Assembly: GCF_013488225.1 (NCBI RefSeq) | Contig: NZ_CP041241.1 | Location: forward strand, 992,001-1,056,000 | Origin: Sinorhizobium mexicanum | Lineage (GTDB): Bacteria; Pseudomonadota; Alphaproteobacteria; Rhizobiales; Rhizobiaceae | Direction: 5' to 3' | DNA: 64,000 nucleotides | Shown here: positions 18,189 to 27,726 of the stretch, one piece after another | Numbering within the stretch: the stretch's first letter is position 1 | How the letters are laid out: each line of letters starts with the position of its first letter | The notes under the pieces: model-generated | What the model was told of the DNA's origin: nothing | Databases searched by the model: none | Seen by the model: only the letters and a program-made list of their open reading frames with translations | Position numbers and translations under genes: made by a program

Positions 18189-20391
18189 CTAGCTGAGTTC
18201 CGGAAGTCCTTTGATCAGCTTGTCGAGCGTGATCGGATAGTCGCGCACGCGGACGCCGGTTGCGTTATAGATGGCATTGGCGGCAGCCGCCGCGACGCCG
18301 CATAGACCAAGCTCGGCGATGCCCTTGGCCTTCATCGGCGACGAAATCGGATCGGTCTCGTCCAGGAAGGCGACTTCCTGATGCGGAACGTCGGCATGCA
18401 CCGGCACCTCGTAGGCGGCGAGGTCGTGGTTGACAAAGAAGCCGCGTTCCTTGTCCACGACGAGCTCCTCGGACAGCGCGGCACCGACCCCCATCGTCAT
18501 CGCGCCGATCACCTGACTGCGTGCGGTGATCGGATTGAGAATGCGGCCCGCGGCACACACAGCCAGCATCCGCCGGATTCGTGTCTCGCCCGTCGCCACA
18601 TCGACGCCGACCTCGACGAAATGTGCGCCGAAGGTGGACTGTTGATGGGTCTCCGCGAGCTTGCCGAACTCGATACGGTCCTCTGCCACGAGCACCTCAT
18701 CGCTTGCAGCTTGCGCGAGCGACATGCTGCGCTCGCCGGCTCGGACTTCGCCACCGGCGAAGACGAGACCCTCGGCATTGTTGAAGCCGAGTTTCTGCGC
18801 CACGACCTCGCGCAGCTTGACGCAGGCGGCGTAAACGCCTGCCGTGGAGCAGTTTCCTCCGAACTGCCCGCCCGAGCCCGATGAAACCGGGAAGCGCGAG
18901 TCGCCCAGCCTGACGGCGACCTTGTCCATCGGTACACCGAGCATTTCGGCAGCAGTCTGGGCAATGATCGTATAACTGCCCGTGCCGATGTCCGTCATAT
19001 CCGTCTCCACCGTGACGATGCCCTCGCGATCGAGGCGGACGCGGGCTCCAGAGGGCACCAGTAGATTGTTGCGGAAGGCGGAGGCGACGCCCATGCCGAC
19101 CAGCCAATTGCCTTCGCGCCTGCCTCCAGGTTGCTTGCTTCGGTCTTGCCACCCGAAGCGCTCCGCGCCGGTACGCAGGCAGGTGACGAGATCGCGGTGC
19201 GAGAAAGGCCTCTCGGGGTTCTCGGGATCGACCTGTGTGTCGTTGATGATCCGGAACTCAACGGGGTCGTGGCCTAGCCGCTCGGCCATCTCGTCGATCG
19301 CGATCTCCAGCGCCATCATGCCCGGCGCCTCGCCGGGAGCACGCATGGCGTTTCCTTCCGGAAGGTCGAGCGTGGCTAGCCGCATGGCGGTCATCCGGTT
19401 TTCACCGGCATAAAGCAGACGCGTCTGCTGAACCGCCACTTCGGGCCCACCGCCAGGAAGGTCCCCGGACCAGCTTTCATGCGCAATCGCGGTGATCCTG
19501 CCGTCACGCTCGGCGCCGATGCGGATCCTCTGGATCGTCGCCGGGCGATGCGTGGTGTTGTTCATCAGAAATGGACGAGGGAGGGCGACTTTCACCGGGC
19601 GCTTGGCTTCGCGCGCGGCAAGCGCCGCGAGCACCGCGTCTGCGCGGAGGAAGAGCTTGACTCCAAAGCCTCCGCCAACAAATGGCGACATGACATGGAC
19701 CTTCTCTTTGTCGATCCCGAGGGGTCGTTGCGAGGTCGGTCCGCCACCAGTCGATCATCTGGCTCGAGGTCCAGACCGTCAGTCCTTCGCCGTTCCAGGC
19801 GGCAATGGAGGCATGCGGCTCCATCATTGCATGCGATTGGTCCGGGGTGGTGTAGACCTGGTCGAGCTTGACGGGTGCTGCCTCGAAGGCGGCATCGAAG
19901 TCGCCTGCCGCGGAATCCGACCCGCCTTCCTCCGGTTTGACAGCAGCGTCCTTCTCCGCCGCCAGATCGAAGGCGCCCTTTTCCTCGATATAGTCAACCT
20001 TGACGAGCGTAGCGGCCGCGCGGGCCTCTTCGAATGTTTCCGCGACCACGACCGCAATCGCCTGGTGATAGTGCTGGATTTCCCTGCCGCCGAAGAGCTT
20101 GGCGGTATTGTATTTGCCCTTCTTCAATTCTCCCACGCCGTCGGAGGTGACGACCGCAATCACGCCGGGCGCGCGTCTTGCGGCGGTAATATCGATTGAC
20201 TTGATCTTGCCCTTGGCGATCGCTGAGCCGACGACATAGCCGTAGGCATAGCGGATATTCGGATCATGCCATTCGTAGGCATAGACCGCCCGCCCGGTGG
20301 TCTTGAGCGGACCGTCGACCCGATGGATGGGCTGGCCGACGACCTTGAGCTGGTCAATCGGATTCATCGTTGCTGGTTTGTCAAATCTCAT
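18189..20391 (-). pseudogene. paoC: PaoC-like molybdopterin subunit of aldehyde oxidoreductase, frameshifted
   Basis: Two overlapping frames together give a complete xanthine dehydrogenase-type molybdenum subunit of about 733 residues, the size of E. coli PaoC. The N-terminal part (MRFDKPATMNPIDQLKVVG to WWRTDLATT) and the C-terminal part (LGIDKEKVHVMSPFVGGGFG onward) meet at a run of four G at 19721-19724 (plus-strand reading). Removing one base restores frame. The C-terminal cofactor motifs are intact: GGGFGVK, AMRAPGEAPGMMALE, GSGGQFGGN and GIAELGLCG with a nearby glutamate. Either the gene is recently broken or this is a one-base error in the sequence. ATG at 20391 follows paoB by a few bases. 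Confidence 0.85.
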
Positions 20392-20395
20392 TTCC

Positions 20396-21346
20396 TCATT
20401 CCCTCGCTTCGGCAAGAACCGCACTCAGCGTGCGTTCGACGAGTGTAAGCTTGAAAGCGTTCTGTTCCGTCGGGCGGGCATTCGCGAGAAGCTTGGCGGC
20501 TGCCGCCTTTGCTCCGTTCGCAAGCTCGTTGTCGGCCGCCTCCTCACGCCATGGCTTGGGCGCGATGCCGCCTATCGCGACGCGACCTGTTCCATCCGGG
20601 TGCACGACGGCGCCGACGGAGACGAGCGCAAAGGCGTAGGACGCGCGGTCGCGAACTTTGCGATAGATCTGCTTGCCGCCAAGCGGCTTCGGCAGGACAA
20701 CTGCCGTGATCAGCTCGCTCCGCTCGAGGACATGCTCGATATGCGGCGTGTCGCCGGGCAAGCGATGGAGCTCCGCAATCGGAATGCTGCGCGTCGCACC
20801 ATCGGCTCGAACCGTCTCGACCGAGGCGTCGAGGGCGCGCATCGCGACCGCCATGTCGCTCGGGTGGCTGGCGATACAGGCATCGCTGACCCCGACCAAC
20901 GCAAGCTGGCGGTTGAAGCCGGCGAGCGCCGCGCAGCCGCTGCCGGGCTGCCTTTTGTTGCAGGGCTGGTTGGTGTCGTAAAAATAGGGACAGCGCGTGC
21001 GCTGAAGCAGATTGCCGGCGGTCGTCGCCCTGTTGCGCAATTGCGCTGACGCTCCGGCAAGGAGAGCTCGCGACAACAGGGCGTAATCGCGGCGGATCCG
21101 TTCGTCGGCAGCAAGGTCGGTATTGCGGACAAGGGCGCCGATCCTGAGGCCACCTTCCGGCGTTGGTTCGACCTTGTCCAGCCCCAACCCCTTGACGTCG
21201 ATCAGATGGGGCGGGGTCTCGATCTCGAGCTTCATCAGATCGAGGAGATTCGTGCCGCCGGCGATGAACTTCGCGCCCTCTGTGCCGACCGCGGCGTTCG
21301 CCGCCTCCTCGATCGACGAGGCGCGCTGGTAACTGAACGCTCTCAT
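20396..21346 (-). CDS. paoB: PaoB-like FAD subunit of aldehyde oxidoreductase
   Basis: A 316-residue FAD-binding medium subunit of the molybdopterin dehydrogenase family. It has [19 protein letters not shown] near residues 35-53 (FAD pyrophosphate loop) and [20 protein letters not shown], whose TAGNL and cysteine-rich insert [15 protein letters not shown] are typical of PaoB-type subunits that carry an extra iron-sulfur cluster. The start at 21346 has GGAGGA upstream and overlaps the paoA stop by four bases (ATGA). It passes electrons between the molybdenum and [2Fe-2S] subunits. Intact here, although its large partner is frameshifted. Confidence 0.9.
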   Translation of the reverse strand: MRAFSYQRASSIEEAANAAVGTEGAKFIAGGTNLLDLMKLEIETPPHLIDVKGLGLDKVEPTPEGGLRIGALVRNTDLAADERIRRDYALLSRALLAGASAQLRNRATTAGNLLQRTRCPYFYDTNQPCNKRQPGSGCAALAGFNRQLALVGVSDACIASHPSDMAVAMRALDASVETVRADGATRSIPIAELHRLPGDTPHIEHVLERSELITAVVLPKPLGGKQIYRKVRDRASYAFALVSVGAVVHPDGTGRVAIGGIAPKPWREEAADNELANGAKAAAAKLLANARPTEQNAFKLTLVERTLSAVLAEARE

Positions 21347-21978
21347 GCCTTCCTCCCCGCGACTTCGGTGATCGCTTCGACGATGTTCGAGTAGGCGCCG
21401 CAACGACAGATATTACCGCTCATGCGCTCACGGATTTCGGTGGGCGTGATTTCGGACGGCGCCGTCAAGTCGGCGGTCACTTGGCTCGGAATGTTAGCCT
21501 TGATCTCATCGATCATGGCGACGGAGGAACAGATTTGGCCAGGGGTACAATAGCCGCACTGGAATCCATCGTGCTTGACGAATGCGGCCTGCATCGGGTG
21601 AAGGTTGTCCGGCTGCCCCAATCCTTCGATCGTGGTGATCTCGTCTCCATCATGCATCACGGCGAGCGTGAGGCAGGCGTTTACCCGCCGGCCGTCGACG
21701 AGGACGGTGCAGGCCCCGCACTGGCCGTGGTCGCATCCTTTCTTTGTGCCCGTCAGATGCAGATGCTCGCGGAGTGCGTCGAGAAGCGTCGTGCGATTGT
21801 CGAGCTCGAGCTCGCGGCGCTCACCGTTCACCGTGAAGGAGACTTTCGTGCCCGTAGGCGCTGCGGAGGTATTCGTCTTGGCGTGAGCCAGCGATCCCGC
21901 GCTCGCCACAGTGACGGTAGCGGCCGAGGCGACAAGCAGGTCGCGCCGCGAGATTTCGAGTGCGCCAGGATTTTGCAT
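21343..21978 (-). CDS. paoA: PaoA-like [2Fe-2S] subunit with Tat signal
   Basis: A 211-residue iron-sulfur subunit. The N-terminus carries a twin-arginine signal ([20 protein letters not shown], cut about residue 34), so the complex is exported folded to the periplasm. The plant-ferredoxin cluster has [21 protein letters not shown] and the second cluster has [10 protein letters not shown] plus [11 protein letters not shown]. These are the C-x4-C-x2-C-xn-C and C-x2-C / C-x-C sets of the xanthine oxidase family. GGAG lies upstream of the ATG. It is first in the paoABC order on the minus strand. The chaperone gene paoD (XdhC-like) is not found next to it. Confidence 0.93.
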   Translation of the reverse strand: MQNPGALEISRRDLLVASAATVTVASAGSLAHAKTNTSAAPTGTKVSFTVNGERRELELDNRTTLLDALREHLHLTGTKKGCDHGQCGACTVLVDGRRVNACLTLAVMHDGDEITTIEGLGQPDNLHPMQAAFVKHDGFQCGYCTPGQICSSVAMIDEIKANIPSQVTADLTAPSEITPTEIRERMSGNICRCGAYSNIVEAITEVAGRKA

Positions 21979-22252
21979 GTCCAGCTCCCTGTTTTAGTGA
22001 CGGTCCAGAGCGCGCGACTATCGATAAGCCACAGAGGCGGAACGATCGAACCGACGGAATGATCCGGGTGCGTGCGTTCACGAATGAGTTAGGACCGTAG
22101 AGCTTGGCGAAAACGCTATGAGCTGGATTCATGAAAGGCAGCGTTGAGTCACAACCGTGTTGTAAGCGCGCGATCCTCAACGCCGCCGGCTTGAACGCAA
22201 GCTGCCAGCGTCACCTGTCGCACGAAGTTAACTCCGCCCATAGCGACCCTGA

Positions 22253-22909
22253 TCAGCCGGTTCTGAGCGTGAGGCATAAGACTTTTCTTGGAAGCCTTAC
22301 GTCGACGCCGGCGAATAGAGGCAGCGCTGCTGCTCTCACCCGGCCGGCATTTCGGCGACCAGCGCTAGCGCATTGGCCCGAAAATCGGAATCGATTTTCG
22401 GAAAGCACGATGCGTAGATTCAAAGACTTACAGCGCCCTTTGTGCGTCCTGAAGGACGCACGACGCTGTAGTATGTCATCGAGGCGCCTGTCCTCAACGA
22501 CCTCGGACCAGTGCACCGAACGCAGCGTGTCGAAGGTCCTGTGGGGCAGGGGTCCCCTCGTGGGTGATCGCGAGGCGGCCGTCGGGATAATCACAGACAA
22601 TGACCTTCTGGCCGGCGACCGAAGCGCCTTCAGCCGATCGATGACCAGTTCGCGCAACTGTGGATCACGCATGAGCTTGCGCAGGCGTCGTCGACGCTGC
22701 TTGCTGATGTCGTAGGCAATCGTCGGGAAGTAGCCGCTATACTCGGGCAGCTCGCGATCGTGGAAGGTGTTGCGCCTGATCTCACGATAGATTGTCGATC
22801 GGCGGCGGCCGAGTTGGCGGGCCATTTCATGGATCGGCACTTTGCATTCGACAAAGTGGTAGAGGCGGCGTCGATCAGCCAGGTTCAGCTGCAAATAGCG
22901 TCGAGACAT
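22253..22909 (-). pseudogene. IS30-type transposase N-terminus joined to an ISNCY-like tail
   Basis: The first 95 or so residues (LNLADRRRLYHF, MARQLGRRRSTIYREIRRN, SGYFPTIAYDISKQRRRR) are the helix-turn-helix part of an IS30-family transposase. The catalytic DDE domain is missing. After VIDRLKA the sequence switches to another transposase tail. LPHRTFDTLRSVHWSEVV then EDRRLDD matches the end of ISNCY-type transposases, and the residues that should precede it (QKVIVCDYPDGRLAITHEG) are in the +1 frame. A palindromic repeat then overlaps the remainder. So this is a mosaic of two dead transposases, not a gene. GGAG precedes the ATG at 22909, so a short peptide could still be made. Confidence 0.75.
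22378..22470. repeat. palindromic intergenic element, two hairpins
   Basis: Hairpin one is CCGAAAATCG-GAAT-CGATTTTCGG (22378-22401). Hairpin two runs from TACAGCG (22429-22435) to CGCTGTA (22464-22470), with an inner GTGCGTCC-TGAA-GGACGCAC stem. Linker GATGCGTAGATTCAAAG joins them. Its layout resembles the mosaic palindromic elements scattered between rhizobial genes. It lies in the transposase debris. A half copy is at 3568-3584. Confidence 0.7.
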
Positions 22910-23096
22910 TCCAAAATCTCCAAATGGAAGCCATTGAAATCATTGGCATGTCGCACTTGAAAATAGAATGTACCCCGGCTACATAATGTGGCGGCCAGGT
23001 TGAATTGTCCGCTGTTGCGCAAAGTAGAAATGTCATTTTGGGCTGCCTACGGCACGACGACCAGCCCCGATCTGACCGGCTGCTCCGGGTTGCAAG

Positions 23097-23785
23097 GTGA
23101 GATCGGGGCGGGTGGCGCTGACCAGGGCGGGGGAGGTGTTCTACAATCGCTCAATCCGAATCCTGAGCGAGGTGGATGTCTCCGCGGAGGTGGCGCGCTC
23201 GGTGGCCGGCAAGCGGGTGAAGCAAATCAAGATCGGTACCGTCTATCCGGCGACCATTGGCGTTCTGCCGGCCTTTCTTGCGCGCATCGCCAGGAAGTAT
23301 CCGGACATCCAGCTGCATATCGCAAGCGGTACCACCAACGACATCATCCGCAACCTCGAGAACGGCCAGATCAATCTCGGCTTCATAAGGCCGGTCGAGA
23401 ACATCGGCTCACTGCGGTTCTTCTCGATCGCGCATGAGCGCTATCTGCTGGCGGTGGAGAAAAGCAGTCCACTTGCCGTTCGAAGCGAGATCGGCATCGA
23501 GGACTTGAAAGACCAGAAGATCATTTCCTTTTCCCGTGCGAACCTCTCCTACACCGAGCGCTATTTTGCCGAAAAGTTCGAAGAGCACGATCTGACGAAG
23601 AACATCGCCTATACCTGCGACGACACCTTCTCGCTCGTCTCACTGGTCTCCTCTGGTCTCGGCATCGGCTTTGCGCCGGAATGGACCGACGGCATGCCGA
23701 ACCGCAACTTCGAGCTGCGCAAGGTCAGCGGCATCGATTTCCGCATCGGCCTTGGCGTCGCCTGGAACAAGATCCTATGGGGAGT
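23097..23785 (+). pseudogene. LysR-family regulator, cut at both ends
   Basis: From 23097 the frame reads VALTRAGEVFYNRSIRILSEV, the linker helix that follows the DNA-binding domain of LysR proteins, and continues through most of the effector domain (IKIGTVYPATIGVLPAFLARI, INLGFIRPVENIGSLRFF, LVSSGLGIGFAPEWTDGM). The helix-turn-helix, about 60 residues, is absent; unrelated sequence lies upstream. The C-terminus stops at VAWNK, where the frame runs into the IS110 element. Effector-domain style is BenM/CatM-like. It cannot bind DNA, and its former target is unknown. Confidence 0.8.
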
Positions 23786-23789
23786 GGAT

Positions 23790-25312
23790 AGCGGCCTGCA
23801 CCGTGGCAGAGTGAGTTCGCTAAAATCTCTCTGGAGGCCAACCATGCTTACGACAGCTGATCAACCTGAGGCACCTGCTGCTATCCGCATCGATTTTGGC
23901 GCAGTTCTTGTTTCGTTGGAATTGAGCAAATCGATTTGGCTGGTGACATCGCTTTCACCGGGAAGCGAGAAGATGTCCCGCCATACGGTCGCCGGCGGTG
24001 ATATCGCCGGCCTGTTGTCCTGCTTTACCGAGCTGCGCAAAAACGTACGGTCACGCGAGAGAAGGCTTTATCCGTTGGTGGTGATCCAGGAGGCGGGTTT
24101 GGACGGGTTCTGGATCAGCCGAGCGCTGAACAACGAAGCTTGGATTGAGAGTTCACATTGTCGACGCCGCTTCGATCGCGGTACCGCGCCGTCGCCGTCG
24201 CGTAAAGACCGATCGTATTGATGGCGAAACATTGCTTCGCACGCTGATGGCTTGGAAGCGGGGAGAGCCACGGGTCTGTTCGATAGTCAGGATGCCGACG
24301 CCCGAGGAAGAGGATCGCCGCCGGATTGGCCGCGAGCGAAGAGTGCTGATCGCCGAGCGGGTTCCCACGTCAACCGCGTGAAGGGGTTGCTCTTCTGCCA
24401 GGGCATCCGGGATTATGAGCCTTTGCGTCGTGATCGCCGAGCGCGTCTTGAAGAACTTCGCACGGGCGATCGCCGCGCGCTCCCCCGGCACATCAGAGCC
24501 CAAATCTCCCGCGAACTCGACCGTCTCGAGTTGCTGCTCGAGCAGATCAAGACTGTGGAGGCCGAACGGGATTTACTCACGGTCGAGCAGATGACAAGCA
24601 CACCGGCGCCAGCGGCAGTGCTGCTCCGCATCAGGGGAATTGGTCCGGAGTTTGCGGCGATCCTTCACTCTGAAGGCCTGTTCCGGCACTTCGACAATCG
24701 ACGCCAGGTTGCCGCCTACGCGGGGCTAGCGCCGTCGCCATGGCAGAGCGGCTCGATCGATCGTGAGCAGGGAGTGTCGAAAGCGGGCAATCCACGGCTG
24801 CGGACGACGATGGTCGAGCTCGCGTGGCTATGGCTGCGCTACCAGCCGGGCTCAACGCCCTCCTGCTGGTTTAAGGAGCGCGTCACGCGCAATGGCGGAC
24901 GCTTCAAAAAGACGATGGATCGTGGCACTCGCCCGCAAGCTGCTGGTCGCGCTATGGAAATATCTGAACGCCGGTGTCGTCATCGAGGGGGCAGTCATGA
25001 AATCCGCCTGACCGGCGACCGCTCAACTGCAAAAGCTATTCCAATCCTCAGGGCCTGATCAGTCCTGACGGATCCAGGTGAACGGCCCGTGGATCCTCAT
25101 GGCGTCAACAGCCGGGAACAAGAATGGCCCGTTCTCCTGAGCTCCTGCCCGCCGCACGCGGGATCGTGGTGCAGCCGCCCGCAGCGGCGACCGTATGTGA
25201 GGTTGTACAGGCTCGCAGGCCGGGCCGGTAAAGTATCGGGCTCAGACCTTGGATCGGAACGAGGAAATCCAAATGTCACCTTGAAAACCGTTGACTCCAA
25301 ACTCCTCATGTG
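23790..25312 (+). mobile_element. IS110-family insertion sequence, approximate limits
   Basis: The left limit is set where the LysR homology ends, about 50 bp before the transposase. The right limit is set after a tail of about 300 bp that resembles no neighbour. IS110 elements usually lack terminal inverted repeats and target duplications, so the ends cannot be fixed by eye. It interrupts the LysR gene. The transposase carries three frameshifts, so the copy is dead unless those are sequence errors. Confidence 0.6.
23844..25011 (+). pseudogene. IS110-family transposase, three frameshifts
   Basis: Starts at MLTTADQPEAPAAIRIDFGA with GGAGG upstream. The DEDD-type N-terminal domain (FGAVLVSLELSKSIW, HIVDAASIAVPRRRRRVKTDRID) and the C-terminal Transposase_20 domain (LLRIRGIGPEFAAIL, YAGLAPSPWQSGS, KAGNPRLRTTMVELAW) are present but in three different frames. 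Joins needed: near 24149 (extra T before CACATTGTC), near 24373 (missing base in GGGTTCCCACG), and near 24916 (extra G in ACGATGGATCG). After the last join it ends IVALARKLLVALWKYL and a stop at 25009-25011. About 390 residues when repaired, the normal length. Confidence 0.85.
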
Positions 25313-25994
25313 AGGAGGACCCGACCGCGAGCCGCGACGACATCATCGACATCGCGAGGTCACTCGTGAGACGTGGCAGGTGAGGGGCGGGCTCGCCCGC
25401 GCAAAGCGGAGCACCTTGCGGGGGCAGTCGTCCCGGTTTCCGGCCATGCGGCCGGCGCTATGCTAACCCTCCTGCGGCTACCCTTTTAACCGGTCAAGCT
25501 GCGCGCGAACTTGCTTCGGCGCATCATACGACTGCGCCTGGTATGCTCATTTCTCGTTTAAGTGGGGATGCGGCGCCTGTGGCTTCCGCATCTCGCCGAT
25601 TGTCACCGAACCGCCTACAGCGAAGGACTGCCTCTCGGGTTGAAAAAGCCTGCAGGATTCACCGGTAAGCGGGACTTCAAATCGACATTCGAGGACAGAA
25701 GCAGCAGCACTAAGCAGACGGCGCAATCGGAGGGTCGGGCGCGACTTCGTGCACGGCGGGCGAAGCCAAGAGGTGGCGCTCTTCCTCCGCCTCGGCGCCT
25801 GTCGCGGCGAGTGTGCAAATGGCGATGCTTGCCGCGACGTGCTTATCGTTCAGGTCGTTTCAGGGTCGCTCTTTTAGTCTAGCCAACGCCGGTGGCGCTC
25901 GCCGCGGAGCGAGGTTTCGGCCGGGTCGAGGTTAAGATGCTTTAGGCCAAAGGCGTTGAACAGCGACGGTCGCAACTCCCCCGCGAGGCTAGCG
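25312..25994. other. non-coding stretch with repeat
   Basis: No gene can be supported here. Frames are short or arginine-rich. It contains repeat copy 2 and, right after it, a GATGCGG to CCGCATC inverted repeat at about 25567-25592. The fragment near 25325-25383 (SRDDIIDIARSLVRRG) might be a gene remnant. The mixture of insertion-sequence debris and repeats suggests a rearrangement hot spot between the pao operon and the catabolic island. Confidence 0.5.
25481..25551. repeat. 71-bp dispersed intergenic repeat, copy 2
   Basis: Same length and orientation as the copy at 2777-2847, about ten mismatches by eye, concentrated in the centre. Followed closely by an inverted repeat (GATGCGG / CCGCATC). 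Lies in non-coding DNA after the IS110 element. Confidence 0.7.
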
Positions 25995-27716
25995 TTACGA
26001 CGGCGCGCTCTTTAGGAAGTCGAAGTCGCAGCCTTCGTCCGCCTGCAGCACATGATCACGGTAGAGCATATCGTAGCCGCGCGGAGCCGGCCGTTTCTCC
26101 ACCTTGCGTTCGCCGCGCCTCCTCTCCAATTCCTCATCGGAGACGAGGAGGCGGATCGAGTGGTCCTTGACGCTTAGCGCGATCCTGTCGCCGTTGCGGA
26201 TCAATCCGATCGGTCCGCCCGAGGCTGCATCCGGCGCGACATGAAGGACGATCGTGCCGTAGGCGGTGCCGCTCATGCGGGCGTCGGAGATGCGCACCAT
26301 GTCCTTGACGCCGGCGCGGGCGAGCTTGGCCGGGATCGGAATATAGCCAGCTTCCGGCATGGCGGCGTCGCTGAGCGGCCCGGCATGCTGGAGAACCAGG
26401 AAATCATCGGCAGTGACGTCGAGGTCTGGATCATCGATGCGGGCGGCAAGGTCTTGCAGCGAGTTGAAGACGACGGCGCGGCCCGTCTTTTCGAAGAGGT
26501 TCGGGTCTGCGGCTGAGCGCTTGATGATCGCCCCGCGCGGCGCCATGTTGCCGAAGACGGCAAGGAGCCCGCCGCTCTCGCGGATAGGGCTGTCGATCGG
26601 TCTCACAATGTTACGGTCGACCCAGGAGTCCGCCGCGTCGATGCGCTCGCCGATGGTCTCACCAGTGATCGTCTCGCAGTCGAGATGAAGGAGATGCTTC
26701 AGTTCGCGCATGACGGCGGGGATGCCGCCTGCGGCATGCAGGTCTTCCATATAGGCGCTACCGGTCGGCTTGAGGTCGACGAGCACGGGTGTCGTGTCGC
26801 TGATTTCGTTCATTCGCTTCAGGTCGAGCTTCAATCCGAGGCGGCCGGCGATGGCGGCGAGATGGATGACGGCGTTGGTCGAGCCTCCGATCGCCATCAG
26901 CATGCGCACGCCGTTCTCCAGGGCCTTTTCCGTGATGATCTTCTTCGGGGTCTTGTCCGTGCCGATCAGCGAGGCGGCGATGCGGCCGGTTTCCTCAGCC
27001 ATGCGAAGACGATCGGCATCGACGGCAGGGATGGCGGCCGAGCCTGCCGGCATCATGCCGATGGCCTCGGCAAGCGCAGCCATGGTGCTGGCGGTGCCCA
27101 TCACCGCGCAGGTGCCGCTGGTGGAAGCGAGACGCTTTTCAACTTCATCGATGCCCCGGTCGTCGACATCGCCCGCGCGATAGCGCTGCCAGAAGCGGCG
27201 GCAATCGGTGCAGGCGCCGAGACGTTCGCCGCGATGGCGGCTGGTCGACATCGGTCCGGCAACGAGCTGTATCGACGGCAAGCCGGCGGAGGCCGCGCCC
27301 ATCAGTTGCGCGGGAACGGTCTTGTCGCAGCCACCGAGCAGGATCACAGAGTCCATCGGCTGGGCGCGAGTCATCTCCTCGACATCCATGGACATGAGGT
27401 TGCGGAACTTGAGGCTTGTCGGGCTGAGGAAAACCTCACCGAGCGAGATGGTCGGGAATTCGACCGGCAGCGCGCCGGCGGCGAGAACGCCGCGCTTCAC
27501 AGCCTCGATCATCTCGGGAAAGTGCCGATGACAGTTGTTGAATCCGCTCGCCGAATGGGCGATGCCGACGATCGGCCGGTCGAGCATCTGCCGGCTATAC
27601 CCCATCGAGCTGGCGAAGGAGCGGCGCAGGTAGATGCTGAAGCCCCGGTCGCCATAGTTGGTCAGGCCGCGCGAAAGACCTTTGTCCTTGCCGGATGTGT
27701 TGCCGTCGTCACACAT
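25995..27716 (-). CDS. IlvD/Edd-family dehydratase, probably for a sugar acid
   Basis: A 573-residue iron-sulfur dehydratase of the dihydroxy-acid/phosphogluconate dehydratase family. Cluster cysteines are in LLGGCDKTVPAQ, GACTDCRRFW and TSGTCAVMGTASTMAAL. GGSTNAVIHL and SDARMSGTAYGTIVLHVAPDA are the later family blocks. Genome context with an aldehyde dehydrogenase and a sugar ABC importer favours a sugar-acid dehydratase (arabinonate/xylonate/galactonate type) over branched-chain amino acid synthesis. The product would be a 2-keto-3-deoxy acid. Start at 27716 is supported by AAGGAGAA; the frame upstream to 27956 lies in the neighbouring gene. Last gene of the minus-strand operon, 10 bp after the aldehyde dehydrogenase. 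Confidence 0.88.
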   Translation of the reverse strand: MCDDGNTSGKDKGLSRGLTNYGDRGFSIYLRRSFASSMGYSRQMLDRPIVGIAHSASGFNNCHRHFPEMIEAVKRGVLAAGALPVEFPTISLGEVFLSPTSLKFRNLMSMDVEEMTRAQPMDSVILLGGCDKTVPAQLMGAASAGLPSIQLVAGPMSTSRHRGERLGACTDCRRFWQRYRAGDVDDRGIDEVEKRLASTSGTCAVMGTASTMAALAEAIGMMPAGSAAIPAVDADRLRMAEETGRIAASLIGTDKTPKKIITEKALENGVRMLMAIGGSTNAVIHLAAIAGRLGLKLDLKRMNEISDTTPVLVDLKPTGSAYMEDLHAAGGIPAVMRELKHLLHLDCETITGETIGERIDAADSWVDRNIVRPIDSPIRESGGLLAVFGNMAPRGAIIKRSAADPNLFEKTGRAVVFNSLQDLAARIDDPDLDVTADDFLVLQHAGPLSDAAMPEAGYIPIPAKLARAGVKDMVRISDARMSGTAYGTIVLHVAPDAASGGPIGLIRNGDRIALSVKDHSIRLLVSDEELERRRGERKVEKRPAPRGYDMLYRDHVLQADEGCDFDFLKSAPS

Positions 27717-27726
27717 GGTTTTCTCC

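Noticed and set aside
23097..24221. Single LysR-transposase fusion protein of 374 residues
   Set aside because: The join is an insertion junction: LysR homology ends at VAWNK and the transposase has its own start with GGAGG at 23844.
25562..25882. 106-codon frame after the second 71-bp repeat
   Set aside because: No domain, arginine-rich, starts inside an inverted repeat and has no ribosome-binding site.
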